A DNA stretch of 14,344 nucleotides from the NCBI GenBank assembly GCA_022785155.1, contig JALFRH010000240.1, positions 1 through 14,344 of the forward strand. Direction: 5' to 3'. This DNA is from Spirochaetales bacterium. Its GTDB lineage: Bacteria > Spirochaetota > Spirochaetia > Sphaerochaetales > Sphaerochaetaceae. The notes under the pieces are model-generated. The model was not told where the DNA came from, ran no database searches, and saw only the letters and a list, made by a program, of their open reading frames with translations. The position numbers and the translations under genes are program-made. Shown piece after piece: positions 13,552 through 14,344 of this stretch; position 1 is the stretch's first letter; each line of letters starts with the position of its first letter.

Positions 13552-14344
13552 TATATGAAGGTACTGCCGCCACCTTCCATATCTTTGACAAGTCCAGTGT
13601 CTCCCTCTCTGTAATAAGATCGTCACCATCTTCCCTTTCAATCAATCTGATGGGCCTTACTATCCTTGGGTCTTCGTTTATATCCATGATAATGAGATTA
13701 TCCTGGTCGTTGATGGCTCTCAGGACTCTGTCTCTCTTCTCCCTGTACTCCAGGCCGTCTATCCAATCCAACTTCAGTTCTGTTTTTGAAGAGAATACTG
13801 CATGGGAAGAGACAAAGCACTTTTGAAGAAATGACTTTGAGTTGTTCAGTATCTTGCAGTATTCTTCCTTGTCGTAGTCCACATCCCTTTCAAAAGGTAG
13901 CGTGGGGGAGGGAGGAAGGGGGACGATGGACTCTGAAGTATGTGGCTTTGAAAATTCAGGGCCCTTTGTTACAGGAAGCATATCGAAACCTGATGCAGCC
14001 AGCATTTCCCGCCATTCCTCTTCCTTTTCCCCATCCATTACAAACAGATTTGGAGAAGGGTTCGAAATGATATAACTCTGCATCTGGGGTATAAGTCTGA
14101 TTATCCTGGAAACTCTTTCTTCAGTATTTATGAGAACAGCTCTCTCTATGGTTATCCTCTCATACTCTTCACACCATAAAGATAATCTTTCTTCTATGAC
14201 CGGTGACAAAGGAGATGAGGAGAAGGAAGAAAGATTTGATAGTATTTCTTCTTTTTTCATTCCACTGTCCAAGGCTGATTTTATGCTTTTCTTGGTAATG
14301 GTCCACTGGTTGAGGCTATCTGCCTTCAGAGGAAGGGCGAAACG
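13535..14344 (-). CDS. Helicase-associated-domain protein, C-terminal part
   Basis: The frame is open from the window edge to a TGA at 13537-13535, giving about 269 residues; the N-terminus lies outside. The first visible part includes W-x-I-T-K-K-S-I-K-S-A-L, then GMKKEEILSNLSS, then P-L-S-P and LSLWCEEYERI. This follows the pattern of the Helicase_C_3/XPB-type associated domain (PF13625), in which W-x-(I/V)-(T/S)..S(I/L)..A...G...EEIL..L is followed by a W-x3-(Y/H) helix. The next block, ERAVLINTEERVSRIIRL, resembles the beta-alpha segment that usually follows. After a Pro-rich linker (LPPSPTLPFE) the last 110 residues show no motif I recognise. The proteins are of unknown function in bacteria and may lack helicase activity. 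In-frame TTG 14272 and ATG 14260 are internal. Its stop overlaps the aroDE end by 17 bp. Confidence 0.6.
   Translation of the reverse strand, partial: RFALPLKADSLNQWTITKKSIKSALDSGMKKEEILSNLSSFSSSPLSPVIEERLSLWCEEYERITIERAVLINTEERVSRIIRLIPQMQSYIISNPSPNLFVMDGEKEEEWREMLAASGFDMLPVTKGPEFSKPHTSESIVPLPPSPTLPFERDVDYDKEEYCKILNNSKSFLQKCFVSSHAVFSSKTELKLDWIDGLEYREKRDRVLRAINDQDNLIIMDINEDPRIVRPIRLIEREDGDDLITERETLDLSKIWKVAAVPSYIRNPD
13550..13583. terminator. Imperfect hairpin at the convergent aroDE junction
   Basis: GATAT (13550-13554) pairs with ATATC (13579-13583), and GAAGGT (13557-13562) pairs with ACCTTC (13572-13577). The structure has a small internal bulge and a 9-nt loop. It starts at the aroDE stop codon and lies in the last codons of the facing gene. 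There is no U-tract, so true termination is uncertain. Confidence 0.4.

Overview
The window is a stretch of ordinary bacterial chromosome, densely coding on both strands. The longest gap between genes is about 145 bp, so no stretch over 300 bp lacks a gene. I see no tRNA, rRNA, CRISPR array, insertion sequence, integrase, phage gene or toxin-antitoxin pair. The gene set is a partial oxidative TCA branch that includes a eukaryote-like NADP isocitrate dehydrogenase, a fused AroD-AroE, a COG2509 flavoprotein and a response regulator with an SARP-like tail. Base composition looks like the mid-40s % GC by eye. Together these suggest an anaerobic, perhaps gut-associated bacterium. A spirochaete of the Sphaerochaeta/Treponema kind is my best guess, but that is inference and a clostridial-type anaerobe is not excluded.

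Layout. At 1-275 is the C-terminal end of an MFS-type transporter (+), followed by a COG2509 FAD-dependent oxidoreductase (318-1688, +) closed by a clear intrinsic terminator. A tight three-gene operon follows: aconitase (1781-3706), NADP-isocitrate dehydrogenase (3707-4939) and an AI-2E-family membrane protein (4936-6069). Facing it are a HAD phosphatase (6078-6761, -) and citrate synthase (6844-8142, -), the latter with its own terminator. Divergent from citrate synthase is an ArsR/SmtB regulator (8216-8524, +) that carries an intact alpha-5 zinc-sensor motif. Next come a Maf pyrophosphatase and an ABC-F ATPase (9131-8514 and 11046-9115, -, overlapping, one operon). Divergent from these are an orphan response regulator (11191-11997, +) and the bifunctional AroDE enzyme (12103-13551, +). 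The last gene (14344-13535, -) is the C-terminal part of a helicase-associated-domain protein that runs off the window.

How the genes work together. Citrate synthase, aconitase and NADP-isocitrate dehydrogenase form the complete route from oxaloacetate plus acetyl-CoA to 2-oxoglutarate. In anaerobes this branch typically supplies glutamate. Only one other gene, a HAD phosphatase, lies between the two transcription units. The citrate synthase and ArsR promoters appear to share one -10 region read in opposite directions, so a metal-sensing repressor may control entry to this branch. Three genes are assigned TTG starts and one GTG, each chosen from Shine-Dalgarno position or domain boundaries.

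I found no convincing new multi-gene system. The most useful leads are the ArsR-gltA divergent promoter, the AI-2E-family gene coupled to icd, the substituted substrate loop in the dehydroquinase domain, and several dyad sequences that the genes do not explain.
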